The notes under the pieces were generated by a model, which saw only the letters and a list, made by a program, of their open reading frames with translations, searched no databases and was not told the DNA's origin. Shown here one piece after another: positions 62,372 through 64,000 of a stretch of 64,000 bases of DNA. Source of the stretch: Amoebidium appalachense. Taxonomy: Eukaryota > Ichthyosporea. The position numbers were made by a program, and so were the translations under genes. Position 1 is the stretch's first letter, and every line of letters starts with the position of its first letter. The stretch is from contig CAVNZM010000001.1 in the NCBI GenBank assembly GCA_963693365.1, positions 930,001-994,000 on the forward strand. Reading direction: 5' to 3'.

Positions 62372-62429
62372 CTACATGAAACAGCCCCCCGGGTTCATCA
62401 CCACGGCTACCTTCGGCAAGGTGTGGTGC
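62372..62429 (+). pseudogene. Element C RT, short segment
   Basis: Encodes IYMKQPPGFITTATFGKVW, the RT piece between the solo LTR and element E. In D the same stretch is continuous with the flanking parts. Confidence 0.8.
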
Positions 62430-63615
62430 TGTTAAATTATATAAGTATTTGGGACGGAAGCAGAGACACAGCAAGCACAACATCCACGAGTCGGACACCT
62501 TTAGTGCCGGTCATCATGCCGAGAAAAATGACTTCCCACTGAAAATTGGTGGTTTTGCTATCGGGACCAGTCTTCCCTTCACCTTTCCACATGGTTATTT
62601 TGTTTACACCAGTTTTGTTTGGATCCATGATTGAAAAACGATCGCTAGTTCTAGATGTGTGTAGGGAGCGTGCAAAAGGGCTGCATAACCTGTTAAATTA
62701 TATAAGTATTTGGGACGGAAGCAGAGACACAGTGGTGCAGTGTGAAAACACCACAGACACACACAACAACAAGACACGGAACGATCGGAGCAGTGTACAC
62801 AACAGACATCAATGTTTAGACACGACTAAACTCAATTTATTCTGATCTTCGAATAAATACCTGAAATTCCTCTAAGACTAATCCATACATGATTTCCGAC
62901 CAGTCGGAAATCAGATCTATCTCTAATAGAAACCAATCACTAAGAACCAATTGCTTTCAGAGAGATCTGGTACGCGGAGACGTACACGATAGGACACAGA
63001 CACTAGTTAAGATCAACTCGTGTCATCATCGAGGAAGTTCTAACCTATGACACACTGCAAAGACTCAGACATATCACACTTAACCTTGATGATTGGTTAA
63101 AGCCCGGCAACACATGAAAACTAAAGTAAATTAATGAAGTCTAAACACACATGTTATTCTAAGTGTAGCCTAAGTGTGTTACCGTCCAATGAACACGTAT
63201 TAAGTAACAAAAATCTACCTAACATATATTAGTAGAAAAGAAATACGATTATACACATGAAGACAAGGAGAGAAAGAAAAGAAAATAAGGAAGGAGAAAG
63301 AGAAAGGAAAAGAGAGCACAGATCAACAAACAAGATAGTAATAGCATAACTATAACCAGAGATATTTATGTACACACAAACATGTACACGTCTCTCCCTG
63401 AGTGGGTGGATCCGTGTACACACATATAAATATTCTAATCGATATCACAATACACGATTGGAGCCGATACAACACAATTACAAGTATACAAGCATATCGG
63501 AGATCGATGCTACACTTTACATAATAGGAGTGTGGCATTTACACTAAGCATATGAACTGAAACATAACACAAACTGAGAAGATCTTACCATATGTAAATA
63601 TAACGTATTACAACA
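62430..63615 (-). mobile_element. Deletion derivative E of an LTR-A copia
   Basis: Bounded by the duplication GGTGC (62425-62429 and 63616-63620). The left LTR is cut to about 43 bp, then come about 54 Gag codons and leader (62473-62690, minus strand), then a complete 925-bp 5' LTR (62691-63615). Both LTR ends share the variant GGGACGG, which shows they are partners. Nearly the whole interior is gone. Confidence 0.9.
62473..62628 (-). pseudogene. Element E gag stub
   Basis: The ATG at 62628 starts MDPNKTGVNKITMWK; it continues to VDVVLA and then fuses with LTR sequence. Confidence 0.8.
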
Positions 63616-63620
63616 GGTGC

Positions 63621-64000
63621 CTCAAGAAAGCTAGGCTACGGTCTGAAGCAAGCCTCCAAGGCCTGGTATGACTTCCTCGACGTCCGGCATTCTCTTGGCC
63701 CACGGTCTCCTCAAAACCAAGACTGACCCGTGCATCTACCTCCGGTTCTTCCCCAACCAGGATGTTGTCCGTGCTGGCAACTATGTGGATGACTCCACCA
63801 TCACCAACACCCGTGGTTCTGATGCTGCCCGTGACCTGGCTGCTCACATCGGCAAGATGGCCAGCTGCCGTATGAGCCCGTTCGATCGTATGCTCGGTGT
63901 TGATTTTCACCATTCCGGCCCCCACCACCTTCACATGCACCAGAAGTCCTACATCATGGACATCATCCATGACTTCAATCTCACCGATGCCAAGTCTAAG
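63621..64000 (+). pseudogene. Element C RT, palm region (runs off window)
   Basis: Continues C after E: an indel-shifted LKKA..YGLKQASKAWYDF, then TDPCIYLRFFPN, NYVDDSTITNTRGSD, SCRMSPFDRMLGVDF and IIHDFNLTDAKSK at the window end. RNase H should follow outside. Frame breaks near 63630 and 63690. Confidence 0.82.

Noticed and set aside
1-64000. CRISPR arrays, tRNA or rRNA genes, host genes
   Set aside because: Repeats are LTRs and low-complexity tracts without regular spacers; no tRNA-like cloverleaf or rRNA segment was recognised, and every substantial coding region is assigned to a retrotransposon.

Overview
The window is a repeat-only block from a eukaryotic genome. I see no host gene, tRNA or rRNA in 64 kb. 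Everything interpretable is a retrotransposon or a fragment of one: Ty1/copia elements of several lineages, one Ty3/gypsy chromovirus, two copies of an endonuclease-encoding LINE, and one tyrosine-recombinase (YR) retrotransposon with split direct repeats. Coding parts are GC-rich and LTRs AT-rich. The organism cannot be named from this sequence; the element mix (chromovirus, Ngaro/PAT-like YR element, copia with a half-tRNA-like primer site) fits a fungus, alga, oomycete or invertebrate.

Names used here are only labels. CopZ has LTRs beginning TGTCATC. CopY has LTRs beginning TGTTGTCACC. LTR-A (about 926 bp) and LTR-B (about 934 bp) are related LTRs beginning TGTTGTAATA or TGTTATAATA and ending TTAACA, attached to very similar interiors.

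Layout. 1-5461: broken CopZ copies in both orientations, including a solo LTR. 5462-6651: LTR-A debris. 6652-29892: one CopY element running 5' LTR, gag, protease, integrase, RT, RNase H, 3'UTR and 3' LTR. Its body is split by three LTR insertions. Its 3' LTR is split by LINE copy 1 (14138-17613, +) and by the YR element (18380-29773). The YR element is itself split by LINE copy 2 (18415-22606, -), a solo LTR-B and an LTR-A. 29893-64000: an old copia (element C, + strand) broken by six insertions. These are an intact chromovirus (30806-39049); element A (39317-52617, -), which itself carries element B (45421-52137, -) in its 5' LTR; element D (54105-60864, -); a solo CopZ LTR (61632-62366); and deletion derivative E (62430-63615, -).

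Target-site duplications (TSDs) read directly from the sequence order these events: AGCCC, CTGCT, CATCA, GTTGT, AAGTATGTA (LINE 1), TTGGCTG (LINE 2), TGCAT, GTACC (gypsy), CAACT (A), CTAAG (B), CCCGT (D), ACCAT and GGTGC (E). Youngest by LTR identity are the gypsy element (LTRs 609/610 identical) and element D.

The most notable observations are these. The chromovirus has gag and pol in one frame separated by a single UAG. The YR element keeps a complete A1-ORFs-B1-A2-B2 architecture. The two LINE copies form an inverted repeat of about 3.4 kb. The CopY 3'UTR carries a degenerate hairpin repeat. Polypurine motifs are repeated upstream of copia LTRs, and the copia primer sites resemble an initiator-tRNA anticodon arm.
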